Numbered from the stretch's first letter, positions 26,529 to 36,449 are shown. The stretch is DNA of 64,000 nucleotides from Mycolicibacterium chitae (GCF_900637205.1 NZ_LR134355.1:2976001-3040000), one strand, 5' to 3'. Numbers and translations are program-made. Notes: generated from the sequence alone by a model not told the origin.

Positions 26529-26900
26529 TCAGCGTTGGATTTCGTAGTGCGGGTTGTAGATCGTCTTGGTGCCGTTCTCGAGCTTGCCGAGCCGGCCGCG
26601 AACCAGCAGGGAACGTCCGGACTCGATGCCGGGGATCCGCCGCTGCCCCAGCCACGTCAGCAGGACCGTGTCCGTTCCGTCGAACAGTTCGGCGCGGACC
26701 CCACCGGCGCAACCCTTGGCGTTGGTCTCCACACTACGCAGCGTGCCGACCATGGTGACTTCCTGACCGCGCTGACAGTCGATCGCGCGTTGGGCACCGG
26801 TGTGCGCGGCCTCGTCGGTGAGTTCCTCGACGTCGCGCTGTTCGGGATCCTCCGTCAATCGACGGGTGAGCCGACGCAGATAACCTTCGGCCGTAGCCAT
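26529..26900 (-). CDS. OB-fold nucleic-acid-binding protein, Rv2694c type
   Basis: 123 aa from ATG 26900, with AGGAG 6 nt upstream; the longer upstream frame is not supported. After a helical start (GYLRRLTRRLTEDPEQRDVEELTDEA) an OB-fold follows: EVTMVGTLRSVETN, VRAELFDGTDTVLLTWLGQRRIPGIESGRSLLVRGRLG. This is the RecG/tRNA-anticodon type of OB domain. Predicted to bind single-stranded nucleic acid; partner unknown. Confidence 0.87.
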   Translation of the reverse strand: MATAEGYLRRLTRRLTEDPEQRDVEELTDEAAHTGAQRAIDCQRGQEVTMVGTLRSVETNAKGCAGGVRAELFDGTDTVLLTWLGQRRIPGIESGRSLLVRGRLGKLENGTKTIYNPHYEIQR

Positions 26901-27043
26901 GGCCACTCCTGCTTCCTCGCGTGTTGTCCTGCCACCGTAGACCTCCGGGTTCCCGATTGCCACGTGGCCCAACCCACCCACCACCCACCCGGTTGCCCCG
27001 CCCCCGCGACGGGCCCGTCGACCGCGCCAGGCACCATCGTTGG

Positions 27044-27748
27044 ATGCCTGTTGACCTCCGCGGGGTGCGGACCGTGCTGCTGCCCGGCACCGGATCCGAC
27101 GACGACTATGTCCGGCGCGCGTTCGGGCCCGCACTGCGCTCCGTGGGCGCCGTGCTGGTCGCCCCCGCCCCGGAACCCGGCACGCTCATCGCGGGCTACC
27201 GCCGGGCGCTGGACGACGCGGCCGCCGTCGGCCCTGTCGCCGTCGGCGGGGTTTCGCTGGGTGCGGCGGTAGCGCTGGCCTGGGCGCTCGAGCACCCCGA
27301 TTGCGCGGTGGCGGTGTTGGCGGCGTTGCCCGCATGGTCGGGCGATCCGCGGGAGGCGCCGGCCGCCGCGACCGCGCGCCTGTCGGCCCACCAGCTGCGC
27401 AGCGACGGGCTGGCCGCGGCCACCGCGCTGATGCAACAGTCCAGTCCGGCGTGGCTGGCCGACGAGTTGACCCGGTCCTGGGCGGGCCTGTGGCCCGCGC
27501 TCCCAGACGCGATGGAGGAGGCCGCCGGCTACGTCGCCCCGACCCGCGCCGAGCTGACCCGGCTGCGCACGCCGCTCGCGGTGGCCTCGGCCTCCGACGA
27601 CCCGGTGCATCCGCTGCACGTCGGCGTCGAGTGGGTCGAGAACGCGCCGACGGCGGCGCTGCGCACCGTCACGTTGGCGCAGATCGGCGCGGACCCCTCC
27701 GCATTGGGCGCCGCCTGCGTGGCGGCGCTGCGCGAACTGTCCGGCTAG
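27044..27748 (+). CDS. alpha/beta-hydrolase family protein, Rv2695 type
   Basis: 234 aa from ATG 27044. The nucleophile elbow GGVSLGAAVALAWALEHP has GxSxG. The oxyanion loop LLPGTGSDDDYV comes first; Asp in ASASDDPVHPLHV and a C-terminal His are less clear, since the last part lacks an obvious GH motif. Small soluble hydrolase; substrate unknown. Its TAG stop overlaps the stop of the convergent DUF3710 gene (CTAG 27745-27748). Confidence 0.8.
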   Translation: MPVDLRGVRTVLLPGTGSDDDYVRRAFGPALRSVGAVLVAPAPEPGTLIAGYRRALDDAAAVGPVAVGGVSLGAAVALAWALEHPDCAVAVLAALPAWSGDPREAPAAATARLSAHQLRSDGLAAATALMQQSSPAWLADELTRSWAGLWPALPDAMEEAAGYVAPTRAELTRLRTPLAVASASDDPVHPLHVGVEWVENAPTAALRTVTLAQIGADPSALGAACVAALRELSG

Positions 27749-28488
27749 CCGCCGGTGATGGTGTTGGTGCCGCGCAGCTGCTGCATGGCCGACACCGACC
27801 GGCGCGCGGCCGGGTTCGGCGGCTGCGGCGGTTCCGGGGGCGCGGCCTGCTCCTGGGCGGCCTGCTGCGCCGCGGCCTGCTGCTCGGCGGCCGCGCGCAG
27901 CTGGGCGGCCATCGGCTCGGGCAGCTGCACCGGCAGCGGGGTGCGGACCGGCATCGGGGTGTCGCCGCGTCGGACCACCGTGTCCGCCAAGGCATTTCGC
28001 GCTTCCTCGACCAGGGCGCCCATGGTCTCGTGGGTGCCGTTGACCACGCAGCGGATCATCCAGCGGTAGCCGTCCACGCCGATGAACCGGACCGCGCCGG
28101 AGGCCTCGCCGACCACCTCGCGACCCCACGGGCCGGTCTCGATGCTGACCTTGGCCGAGTCCTTACGCAGCGAGTCGGCCAGCTCGCCGGCCACCTCGCG
28201 CCACAGCCCGGCACTCTTGGGGGCCGCGTAGGCCGCGACAGTGAACCGACCGTTGGGCGTCACCACCCACACGGCGCTGGGCACGCCGGCCTCGTTGAGT
28301 TCGACCTGCACCTGCCCGGCCTCGGGCATCGGGATGAGCACCGAGCCCAGATCCAGGCGGCCCTGGGCGGCCGTCACCGGATCATCGAAGTCCTCGACGT
28401 CGAACGGGCCGTCGAAGTCCTCGTCGTCGTCGATCTCGGCGGCCGCCTCGGCCGCGGTGTCGTCCTGTTTGCGCTTATCAAATGCCAT
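27745..28488 (-). CDS. DUF3710 protein, Rv2696c type
   Basis: 247 aa from ATG 28488; a GTG 3 nt upstream is an alternative. The acidic N-terminus (DDEDFDGPFDVEDFDDP) is followed by the conserved beta-rich domain LDLGSVLIPMPEAGQVQVEL, RFTVAAYAAPKSAGLWREVAGELADSL and WGREVVGEASGAVRFIGVDGYRWMIRCV. The Gln/Ala/Pro-rich C-terminus is low complexity. It directly follows dut (stop and start share a base), an actinobacterial pairing. Function unknown. Confidence 0.88.
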   Translation of the reverse strand: MAFDKRKQDDTAAEAAAEIDDDEDFDGPFDVEDFDDPVTAAQGRLDLGSVLIPMPEAGQVQVELNEAGVPSAVWVVTPNGRFTVAAYAAPKSAGLWREVAGELADSLRKDSAKVSIETGPWGREVVGEASGAVRFIGVDGYRWMIRCVVNGTHETMGALVEEARNALADTVVRRGDTPMPVRTPLPVQLPEPMAAQLRAAAEQQAAAQQAAQEQAAPPEPPQPPNPAARRSVSAMQQLRGTNTITGG

Positions 28489-28952
28489 CACAGACTCGCA
28501 TGTCCTCCGGAGGAACCGTGGCCACCATCGCCACGGGTGGTGTCCGCCAGCCCGGCCTCCTCGAACGAGCTGACCTCGACGAGCTCGGGCAGTTCGACCC
28601 GCTGCACCAGCAGCTGGGCGATGCGGTCACCCCTGTTGATCAGGATACGTTCGGTCGGGTCGAGATTGATCAGGGAAAGCTTGATCTCGCCCCGATACCC
28701 GGCGTCGATGGTGCCCGGGCTGTTGACGATCGAAAGCCCCACGCGCGCAGCCAATCCCGAGCGCGGATGAACCAGGCCGACCATCCCCATCGGGATTGCC
28801 ACCGCAATTCCGGTCGACACCAGGGCGCGGTGGCCGGGCGCCAGGTCGACATCCTCGGCGCTGAACAGATCGACCCCGGCGTCGCCCGCGTGCGCACGCT
28901 GCGGCAGTGGAAGCTCGGGGTCCAGGCGAACAACCGCCAGACGAGTGGACAC
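28488..28952 (-). CDS. dut: deoxyuridine 5'-triphosphate nucleotidohydrolase
   Basis: 154 aa from GTG 28952. All five dUTPase motifs are visible: [40 protein letters not shown] and the glycine-rich C-terminal arm [10 protein letters not shown]. It forms a homotrimer that turns dUTP into dUMP, keeping uracil out of DNA and feeding thymidylate synthesis. It is divergent from the DUF3093 gene with only 25 nt between start codons, where two overlapping -10 boxes lie. Confidence 0.96.
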   Translation of the reverse strand: MSTRLAVVRLDPELPLPQRAHAGDAGVDLFSAEDVDLAPGHRALVSTGIAVAIPMGMVGLVHPRSGLAARVGLSIVNSPGTIDAGYRGEIKLSLINLDPTERILINRGDRIAQLLVQRVELPELVEVSSFEEAGLADTTRGDGGHGSSGGHASL

Positions 28953-28960
28953 GAGGCCAC

Positions 28961-28970
28961 AGACTACCCT
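28961..28970. promoter_or_regulatory. overlapping back-to-back -10 boxes of dut and the DUF3093 gene
   Basis: TACCCT (28965-28970, plus strand) ends 7 nt before GTG 28978. TAGTCT (complement of 28961-28966) ends 8 nt before GTG 28952 on the minus strand. Both messages would be leaderless and their -10 boxes share two bases, so the two promoters should compete. No clear -35 boxes were found. Confidence 0.4.
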
Positions 28971-28977
28971 TGGCCGC

Positions 28978-29460
28978 GTGTCGAAGTCCGGTGTGACCTC
29001 CCAGACGGTGCGTTACCGCGAGCGCCTGTGGGTGCCGTGGTGGTGGTGGCCGCTGGGCTTCGGGTTGGCGGCGATCATTGCCGCCCAGGTCAATCGGGCC
29101 CTGTCGGAGTCCGACGTGCCGCAGTGGGTGCCGTTCGCCGCGCTGTTCGTGGTGGCCGCCGGCGTGTTGCTGTGGTTCGGCCGCATGGAGGTGGCGGTGG
29201 TCGCCCGCGACGGCCAGGTGGAATTGTGCGCGGGCCCGGCACACCTGCCGGTGAGCGTGATCTCCCGCACCGCGGAGGTCCCCCGCTCGGCCAAGTCGGC
29301 GGCGCTGGGTCGTCAGCTGGATCCGACCGCCTACGTGCTGCACCGCGGCTGGGTGGGCCCCATGGTGCTGGCGGTGCTCGACGATCCGGACGACCCGACG
29401 CCGTACTGGCTGGTCAGCTGCCGGCACCCGGACAAGGTCCTGGCGGCGCTCAGCAGTTGA
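28978..29460 (+). CDS. DUF3093 membrane protein, Rv2698 type
   Basis: 160 aa from GTG 28978. The start [29 protein letters not shown] has one TM helix, with a second at [17 protein letters not shown]. The soluble C-terminal domain ([62 protein letters not shown]) reads like a PH-type domain on the cytoplasmic side. Function unknown. Confidence 0.87.
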   Translation: MSKSGVTSQTVRYRERLWVPWWWWPLGFGLAAIIAAQVNRALSESDVPQWVPFAALFVVAAGVLLWFGRMEVAVVARDGQVELCAGPAHLPVSVISRTAEVPRSAKSAALGRQLDPTAYVLHRGWVGPMVLAVLDDPDDPTPYWLVSCRHPDKVLAALSS

Positions 29461-29470
29461 TCGGAGTTGG

Positions 29471-29773
29471 TCAGCCCCCGCAGTCGGTGCAGATCATCAG
29501 CCCGTTCTTCTCGCTGGCCAGCCGGCTGCGGTGCTGAACCAGGAAGCAACTCGAACAGGTGAACTCGTCGGCCTGCTTGGGAATCACGCGAACGGACAGT
29601 TCCTCGCCGGAGAGGTCCGCCCCGGGCAGTTCGAACGATTCGGCGGTCTCGGACTCGTCGACATCGACGACCGCCGACTGCGCCTCGTTGCGGCGCGCCT
29701 TCAGTTCCTCGAGCGAATCCTCGGAAACTTCATCGGTCTCGGAGCGCCTCGGCGCGTCATAGTCGGTAGCCAT
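29471..29773 (-). CDS. DUF4193 zinc-ribbon protein, Rv2699c type
   Basis: 100 aa from ATG 29773, with GAGG a few bases before. An acidic, unstructured N-terminal half (MATDYDAPRR...DEVSEDSLEELKARR) is followed by a C-terminal zinc ribbon with CSSC and CTDC. Strongly conserved in actinobacteria; function unknown, perhaps RNA polymerase or translation related. A consensus CRP-type site lies about 110 nt upstream of the start, within the region shared with cei. Confidence 0.88.
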   Translation of the reverse strand: MATDYDAPRRSETDEVSEDSLEELKARRNEAQSAVVDVDESETAESFELPGADLSGEELSVRVIPKQADEFTCSSCFLVQHRSRLASEKNGLMICTDCGG

Positions 29774-29880
29774 AACCTCTTCCCCTCGTCGTCCCCCTGC
29801 GCAACGTGCTGCAGCAAGGCTTTGTACCAGTGCCGAACGCCTGCGCCAAATGATTCGTGCCCCCATTGCCGACTAATGGA

Positions 29881-29898
29881 GTGTGAGTTATGTCACAC
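29881..29898. promoter_or_regulatory. CRP-type palindrome between the DUF4193 gene and cei
   Basis: GTGTGA-GTTATG-TCACAC is a perfect 6-6-6 dyad with the CRP consensus TGTGA-N6-TCACA. Its centre is about 73 nt upstream of the cei start and about 116 nt upstream of the DUF4193 start, so a mycobacterial CRP could act on either gene. Confidence 0.7.
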
Positions 29899-29950
29899 CC
29901 CCGGGGGAAGTGTCCCCGATTCCGTTGCCGACCACACCGCGAAGTTGCTC

Positions 29951-29956
29951 TAGAGT
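29951..29956 (+). promoter_or_regulatory. cei -10 box (leaderless)
   Basis: TAGAGT ends 6 nt before the GTG start codon 29963. No well-spaced -35 is evident (TTGCCG at 29925-29930 is 20 nt upstream). Confidence 0.4.
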
Positions 29957-29962
29957 TCGGGC

Positions 29963-30616
29963 GTGGTCGCACAAATCACCGAGGGAACCGCCTTCGACAA
30001 GCGCGGATTGCCGTTTCGTCGCCGCAACATCTATCCCGGTGTCATCACCGTGGCCGTTCTGGCCGTCGTCACCGCCATGGTGTGGATGATCGCGCTGACC
30101 CGCCCCGAGGACGTCCAGGACGTCGCGGTGTGCAATCCCCCACCCGCCCCCGCCGACGGCGGCGAGGCCCCCTCGCTGGGCGAGCAGGTGTCGCGCACCG
30201 ACATGGCCGAGGTGATGCCGGCCAAGCTCGCCGAGACCAAGATCAACGTGCTCAATGCCAGCGGTCAGGGCGGACAGGCCGGCGACATCTCGGGGGCGCT
30301 GCGCGACCTCGGGTTCGCCCAGCCGACCGCGGCCAACGACCCGATCTACGCCGGCGCCCGACTGACCTGCCAGGGCCAGATCCGGTTCGGCTCCAACGGA
30401 CGGGCCGCCGCCGCGGCGGTATGGCTGGTCGCCCCGTGCACCGAACTGTTCCAGGACGGGCGCGACGACGACTCGGTGGACCTGGCCATCGGCACGGAGT
30501 TCGGGGCGCTGACCCACAGCGACGACATCGACGCGGTGCTCGCCGGTCTGCGCCCCGACGCCACCGAACCGGCCGACTCGGAGTTGCTCAGCAAGATCCA
30601 CTCCGCGAGCTGCTGA
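29963..30616 (+). CDS. cei: Cei, envelope integrity protein with LytR C-terminal domain
   Basis: 217 aa from GTG 29963. A cytoplasmic N-terminus (FDKRGLPFRRRNIYPG), one TM helix (VITVAVLAVVTAMVWMIAL) and an extracytoplasmic LytR_C domain with TKINVLNASGQGGQAGDISGALRDLGF, then the AAVWLVAPCTELFQDGRDDDSVDLAIG segment. Three Cys in the domain may form disulfides. The M. tuberculosis ortholog Rv2700 is required for envelope integrity and virulence. A CRP-type site lies upstream. Confidence 0.92.
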   Translation: MVAQITEGTAFDKRGLPFRRRNIYPGVITVAVLAVVTAMVWMIALTRPEDVQDVAVCNPPPAPADGGEAPSLGEQVSRTDMAEVMPAKLAETKINVLNASGQGGQAGDISGALRDLGFAQPTAANDPIYAGARLTCQGQIRFGSNGRAAAAAVWLVAPCTELFQDGRDDDSVDLAIGTEFGALTHSDDIDAVLAGLRPDATEPADSELLSKIHSASC

Positions 30617-30620
30617 GCCC

Positions 30621-31508
30621 TTACTCCGACAGCAACTCGAACGCGCCGAGCCGCTGCAACTCCGCGCGCAGCGCATCGGCGACCCCGGGCGCACTGGCCA
30701 CCACCAGTCCGGTCCCGCTCCCCGCGCCCGGCTCCGGCACCAACACCGTCGCGCCGGCCTCGGCGGCGATCAGCGCTCCGGCCGCCCAGTCCCAGGCGTG
30801 CAGTTCGTGCTCGTAGTGCGCGTCGAGGCGCCCGGCGGCCACCAGGCACAGATCCAGCGCCGCCGACCCGATGCGCCGGATGTCGCGCACGGTCGGCAGC
30901 AGCGCGGCCAGCAACCGCGCCTGCTCGGTGCGGCGCCGCGCCGAGTAGTCGAATCCGGTGCCCACCAGCGCCATCCCCAGCTCTGACACGGCGCTGCAAC
31001 GCAACGCCACGGTGCCACCGCCGCCGGTGACGTGAGCGCCCAAACCCGTTGCCGCCGAGTAGATTTCACCGGTCGACACGTGCGCCACCGCGCCCGCCAC
31101 CGAGACCCCGTCGACCTGCGCGGCCACCGATACCGCGTACGCCGGGATGCCGTAGACGAAGTTCACCGTGCCGTCGATCGGATCCAGCACCCAGGTCACC
31201 GCGCCCGGGGCGGCCGCCTGCGCCGGACCGCCGCCCTCCTCACCGAGGATCGCGTCGCCGGGACGCAGTTCGGCCAGCCGGGCCCGCAACAGGGCCTCGG
31301 TCTCGGTGTCGACGATGGTGACCGGATCGGTCGGGTCGCTCTTGGCGGCGACGGCATCGGCCACCGGCGCGGTCACGAAGACCTCGGCGCGGCGGGTGCG
31401 CACGAACTCGGCGGCCTCGGCGGCCAGCGCCTCGGCCACCCTTCGTAGAGTCGCGACGTCCTGACCAGCGGGCAAAGCAGTGTTTATCACCGTTCCATCG
31501 CAACACAT
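30621..31508 (-). CDS. suhB: inositol monophosphatase family protein, SuhB type (Rv2701c)
   Basis: 295 aa from ATG 31508; GTG 31490 is another possible start. Metal-binding motifs: GEEGGG, WVLDPIDGTVNFVYGIPAYAVS, and WDWAAGALIAAEAGATV near the C-terminus. Mg2+-dependent removal of phosphate from myo-inositol-1-phosphate, feeding phosphatidylinositol, mycothiol and LAM synthesis; other sugar phosphates are possible. Divergent from ppgK with 58 nt between starts. Confidence 0.92.
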   Translation of the reverse strand: MCCDGTVINTALPAGQDVATLRRVAEALAAEAAEFVRTRRAEVFVTAPVADAVAAKSDPTDPVTIVDTETEALLRARLAELRPGDAILGEEGGGPAQAAAPGAVTWVLDPIDGTVNFVYGIPAYAVSVAAQVDGVSVAGAVAHVSTGEIYSAATGLGAHVTGGGGTVALRCSAVSELGMALVGTGFDYSARRRTEQARLLAALLPTVRDIRRIGSAALDLCLVAAGRLDAHYEHELHAWDWAAGALIAAEAGATVLVPEPGAGSGTGLVVASAPGVADALRAELQRLGAFELLSE

Positions 31509-31566
31509 CCGGTGCCGAAGCACTATGTTTGTAGCGCTGACCGCCACGCCGTCGCCAGGAGCCGCC

Positions 31567-32343
31567 ATGACCGCGCAAGACCCCCGTCCCGCACCCAACC
31601 ACGGGTTCGGTATCGACGTCGGCGGTAGCGGCGTCAAGGGCGGCATCGTCGACCTCGACACCGGCAAACTGGTCGGCGAACGCTTCAAGCTCGCCACCCC
31701 GCAACCCGCCACGCCCGACGCGGTGGCCGAGACCATCGCCGCCGTCGTCGCACATTTCGACTGGACCGGCCCGCTGGGCGTCACCTACCCCGGCGTGGTG
31801 ACCGAGGGCATCGTGCGCACGGCGGCCAACGTCGACGACGCCTGGCTGGGCACCAACGTCGCCGAGGTGATCAGCAAGGCCCTCGGCGGCCAGTCGGTGA
31901 CCGTCCTCAACGACGCCGACGCCGCCGGGCTAGCCGAGGAACGCTTCGGCGCGGGGCGCAACAACTCCGGCGTGGTGGTGTTGCTGACGTTCGGCACCGG
32001 AATCGGTTCGGCGGTGATCCACAACGGTTTGCTGCTGCCCAACACCGAGTTCGGCCACATCGAGGTCGACGGCAAGGAGGCCGAGCACCGCGCCGCCTCG
32101 TCGATCAAGGAGCGCAAGGACTGGTCCTACGAACGCTGGACCAAGGAAGTCACCAAGGTGCTGGTGGCCGTCGAGAACGCGATCTGGCCGGACCTGATCA
32201 TCGTCGGCGGCGGGATCAGCCGCAAAGCCGACAAATGGGTGCCGCTGCTCGGCAACCGGACCCCGGTGGTGGCGGCGGCGCTGCAGAACACCGCGGGCAT
32301 CGTCGGCGCCGCCATGGCCGCGCACGGCGACGGTACCGGGTAG
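31567..32343 (+). CDS. ppgK: polyphosphate glucokinase PpgK
   Basis: 258 aa from ATG 31567, with AGGAG 6 nt before; an upstream ATG would add a non-conserved extension. ROK-type fold: phosphate loop FGIDVGGSGVKGGIVDL, VTVLNDADAAGLAEERFGAG with the catalytic Asp, LLTFGTGIGSAVIHNGLLLPNTEFGHIEVDG, and IIVGGGISRKADKWVPLL. It phosphorylates glucose with inorganic polyphosphate, and usually also ATP. sigA lies next downstream. Confidence 0.95.
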   Translation: MTAQDPRPAPNHGFGIDVGGSGVKGGIVDLDTGKLVGERFKLATPQPATPDAVAETIAAVVAHFDWTGPLGVTYPGVVTEGIVRTAANVDDAWLGTNVAEVISKALGGQSVTVLNDADAAGLAEERFGAGRNNSGVVVLLTFGTGIGSAVIHNGLLLPNTEFGHIEVDGKEAEHRAASSIKERKDWSYERWTKEVTKVLVAVENAIWPDLIIVGGGISRKADKWVPLLGNRTPVVAAALQNTAGIVGAAMAAHGDGTG

Positions 32344-32393
32344 CGGGACGCGCGGATTTCCTTGCTCGGCGCGGCGTGGCGGCGCACTGTCGT

Positions 32394-32399
32394 TACAAT
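32394..32399 (+). promoter_or_regulatory. possible -10 box upstream of sigA
   Basis: TACAAT, a near-consensus -10, lies 128 nt before the sigA start. No convincing -35 sits 16-19 nt upstream (TTGCTC at 32362-32367 is too far), so the call rests on the -10 alone. Confidence 0.35.
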
Positions 32400-32527
32400 G
32401 GTCGAGGCGGCCGCCCAACGAATAGCGGTGAAGCTCGAAACAGAGACTGACGCCGACATTCCAGATGCCGACGCTTCGGTGGCGCATGCCCTGCGCACCG
32501 CAAGCCAGCACGATCGAAAGGGTGTAC

Positions 32528-33979
<1,452 letters not shown>

Positions 33980-34001
33980 CGGTTCCGATCCCGGCGGCTG
34001 G

Positions 34002-34361
34002 CTAACCGGGAAGCGGTGCGAACCGGCCTTCGGCGTCCGGCAGGTACGGGGTGATCATTCTCACTGCCGCCGTCGACAGCGGGCCGTACAGGTGCGGGAA
34101 GAGCATCCCGTCCGGATCGCCGGGTACGCCGGGCTCCCAGCGCAGCGGCGCCGTCAGCAGTTCCGGATTCAGGTACAGCAGTACCAGATCGGTGCGGCCC
34201 GCGTAGAGCCGGTTGGCGGGCAGATGCACCTGCTCAGGGGTCGAGAGATGGATGAAACCCACCTCCTGCAGCGACGGCGGCCGGTACGGCCCGGCGGGGG
34301 GAACGGCCGCCCAATCCGACCGCGCGCAGAGGTGGACCAGTTCACGGCTAGGCTCGGACAT
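34002..34361 (-). CDS. DUF952 protein
   Basis: 119 aa from ATG 34361. DUF952 pattern: LVHLCARSDW, PSLQEVGFIHLSTPEQVHLPANRLYAGRTDLVLLYLNPE, LFPHLYGPLSTAAVRMITPY. Small cytoplasmic protein; the family is sometimes called glutathione-S-transferase-like, but no activity is established. The long upstream extension of the frame has no support. Tail to tail with sigA (22 nt between stops); no strong hairpin in the gap. Confidence 0.85.
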   Translation of the reverse strand: MSEPSRELVHLCARSDWAAVPPAGPYRPPSLQEVGFIHLSTPEQVHLPANRLYAGRTDLVLLYLNPELLTAPLRWEPGVPGDPDGMLFPHLYGPLSTAAVRMITPYLPDAEGRFAPLPG

Positions 34362-34489
34362 GACATCAGCGTGCCGCAGCGCCACGCCGAAGCGAAGGTG
34401 AGACGCGACACACCGATGAACGCCTAGGGAACAACGCCGGAACGCCGTACGTCTGACACAGTAGAGATCAAGCAACGAACGGAGGCGCC

Positions 34490-34681
34490 ATGACCGCAAC
34501 TCTGACCAGTCCCGAATTGACGCGGGCTGATCGCTGCGACCGCTGCGGGGCTGCCGCCCGCGTACGCGCGACGCTGCCGTCCGGAGCAGAGCTGCTTTTC
34601 TGCCAGCACCACGCCAATGAGCACGAGGCCAAGCTGGTCGAACTCGCCGCAGTGCTCGAGACCAGCCCCGTCGAGGCGTAA
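34490..34681 (+). CDS. small zinc-ribbon-like protein (DUF7455)
   Basis: 63 aa with GGAGG 6-7 nt upstream of ATG 34490. The pattern DRCDRCGAAARVRATLPSG...LLFCQHHANEHE has two Cys, then Cys and two His, suggesting one zinc site. Very common next to sigA-region genes in actinobacteria. Function unknown. Confidence 0.85.
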   Translation: MTATLTSPELTRADRCDRCGAAARVRATLPSGAELLFCQHHANEHEAKLVELAAVLETSPVEA

Positions 34682-34741
34682 CCCGCCATCGGAGCGTCTC
34701 GCTTCGCAGATTCACCGGAAGTCAGGAATGCTGGTCTGGTC

Positions 34742-35722
34742 ATGAGTGACCAGACCAGCAAGCCTTCCCGACACCACATCTGGCGCGTTTCCAAAAGGAC
34801 GCTGTCGAAGGCGTGGGACGACTCGATCTTCTCGGAGTCCGCCCAAGCCGGCTTCTGGTCGGTGCTGTCGCTCCCGCCGCTGCTACTCGGCATGCTGGGC
34901 AGCCTGGCCTACATCGCCCCGCTGTTCGGCCCGGACACGCTGGCCACGATCGAGGACCGGTTGATCAGCACGGCCGGCAGCTTCTTCTCGCAGAACATCG
35001 TCACCGAGATCATCGAGCCGACCATGCGCGACATCGTGCAGGGCGCGCGCGGCGAGGTGGTGTCGCTGGGCTTCGTCATCTCGCTGTGGGCGGGCTCGTC
35101 GGCGATCTCGGCGTTCGTGGACGCCATCGTGGAGGCGCACGACCAGACGCCGCTGCGGCACCCGGTGCGGCAGCGCTTCTACGCGCTGGGCCTCTACGTG
35201 GTGGGGCTGCTGATCATCATCGTCACGGCGCCGTTCCTGGCGCTGGGTCCGCGCAAGGTCGCCGAGTACATCCCGGAGAGCTGGGCCGACGTGCTGCGCT
35301 TCGGCTATTACCCGGCGCTGGCCCTGGGGTTCGTCATCGCGATCACCATCCTGTACCGAGTGTCGCTGCCGCGGCCGCTACCGACGCACCGGCTGATCCT
35401 GGGCGCGTTGCTGGCCACCACGGTGTTCATGATCGCCACGGTCGGGCTGCGCATCTACCTGAGCTCGATCACCCGGACCGGCTACACCTACGGGGCGCTG
35501 GCGACACCGATCGCCTTCCTGCTGTTCGCGTTCTTCCTCGGGTTCGCCATCATGCTGGGCGCCGAACTCAACAACGCCGTCGAGGAGGAGTGGCCGGCGC
35601 CAGACACCCACACTCGTCAGTTGCGTAGCTGGTTGGAGGAAAAGGCCAACCAGAAGAACGGCCAGCGGCTCGAACCGGATCAGCCGCCGCCGCGCGAGGA
35701 GCCCTCGCGGTCTACTTCTTGA
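34742..35722 (+). CDS. YihY/BrkB family membrane protein, Rv2707 type
   Basis: 326 aa. Six TM helices with family marks: AWDDSIFSESAQAGFWSVLSLPPLLLGMLGSLAY near the N-terminus, SLGFVISLWAGSSAISAFVDAI, a VLRFGYYPALALGF region, and LATPIAFLLFAFFLGFAIMLGAELNNAVEEEW. Once misnamed RNase BN; now seen as an envelope membrane protein of uncertain function. The 3' end overlaps the convergent DUF3039 gene by 11 nt. Confidence 0.9.
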   Translation: MSDQTSKPSRHHIWRVSKRTLSKAWDDSIFSESAQAGFWSVLSLPPLLLGMLGSLAYIAPLFGPDTLATIEDRLISTAGSFFSQNIVTEIIEPTMRDIVQGARGEVVSLGFVISLWAGSSAISAFVDAIVEAHDQTPLRHPVRQRFYALGLYVVGLLIIIVTAPFLALGPRKVAEYIPESWADVLRFGYYPALALGFVIAITILYRVSLPRPLPTHRLILGALLATTVFMIATVGLRIYLSSITRTGYTYGALATPIAFLLFAFFLGFAIMLGAELNNAVEEEWPAPDTHTRQLRSWLEEKANQKNGQRLEPDQPPPREEPSRSTS

Positions 35723-35957
35723 GCTGTTCGTAGATGCGCTTGCAGTCCGGGCACACCGGGGAGCCCGGCTTGGCGGACTTGGTGACCGGAAAGACCTCAC
35801 CGCACAGCGCGACCACGTGGGTGCCCATCACGGCGCTCTCGGCGATCTTGTCCTTCTTGACGTAGTGGAAGAACTTCGGCCGATCGTCGTCGGTCCCGTC
35901 GTCGACGCGTTCATCAGTGTCTGGGCGCTCGATCGTCTGGGTCTGCATAGATGACAT
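35712..35957 (-). CDS. DUF3039 small zinc protein, Rv2708c type
   Basis: 81 aa from ATG 35957; ATG 35948 is possible. After an acidic linker comes the conserved core KFFHYVKKDKIAESAVMGTHVVALCGEVFPVTK...PVCPDCKRIYEQL. One Cys plus a CPDC pair and a nearby His could bind zinc. No ribosome site is visible. Function unknown; the family is widespread in actinobacteria. Confidence 0.88.
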   Translation of the reverse strand: MSSMQTQTIERPDTDERVDDGTDDDRPKFFHYVKKDKIAESAVMGTHVVALCGEVFPVTKSAKPGSPVCPDCKRIYEQLKK

Positions 35958-36026
35958 TCTGCCGCAGAAAATTACGGCCGGGGAACCGGTCTGACCACAG
36001 GCGCCCAACTGTGCAAGAGTGGAGGA

Positions 36027-36449
36027 ATGAAGCACAGCCAGGAGCTGGGTTTCGACGACGAAGGTCGGCCGGTACTCATCACGCGCGCAGCCATCCCCTA
36101 TGAAGAGGAGCATCGGCAGCGCGTCCGCAAGTACCTGATCATGATGTCCTGCCGCGTCCCCGCGCTGCTGCTGGCCGCGTGGGCCTACAGCGTCTGGCAG
36201 AACGGCTGGATCTCCCTGGGGATCGTCGCGATCTCCATCCCGTTGCCGTGGATGGCGGTGTTGATCGCCAACGACCGCCCGCCGCGGCGCGCCGAGGAAC
36301 CCCGCCGGTACTCCCCCTCGCCGCACGCCACACTCGCCGCCGCCGACTACCCGGCGATCGGACCGACCTACATCGACGCCGACGAGCCAGCGCCGGAGGC
36401 CCCCCGTCCGACCGAATCGGCGCGCTCGGACACCGAATCCCCTGGCTGA
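36027..36449 (+). CDS. DUF3099 membrane protein, Rv2709 type
   Basis: 140 aa, GGAGG before the ATG. The start VLITRAAIPYEEEHRQRVRKYLIMMSCRVPALLLAAW is typical of DUF3099; two TM helices (about residues 38-54 and 60-80), then a proline-rich acidic cytoplasmic tail ending TESARSDTESPG. Function unknown. It precedes sigB, as in other mycobacteria. Confidence 0.87.
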   Translation: MKHSQELGFDDEGRPVLITRAAIPYEEEHRQRVRKYLIMMSCRVPALLLAAWAYSVWQNGWISLGIVAISIPLPWMAVLIANDRPPRRAEEPRRYSPSPHATLAAADYPAIGPTYIDADEPAPEAPRPTESARSDTESPG

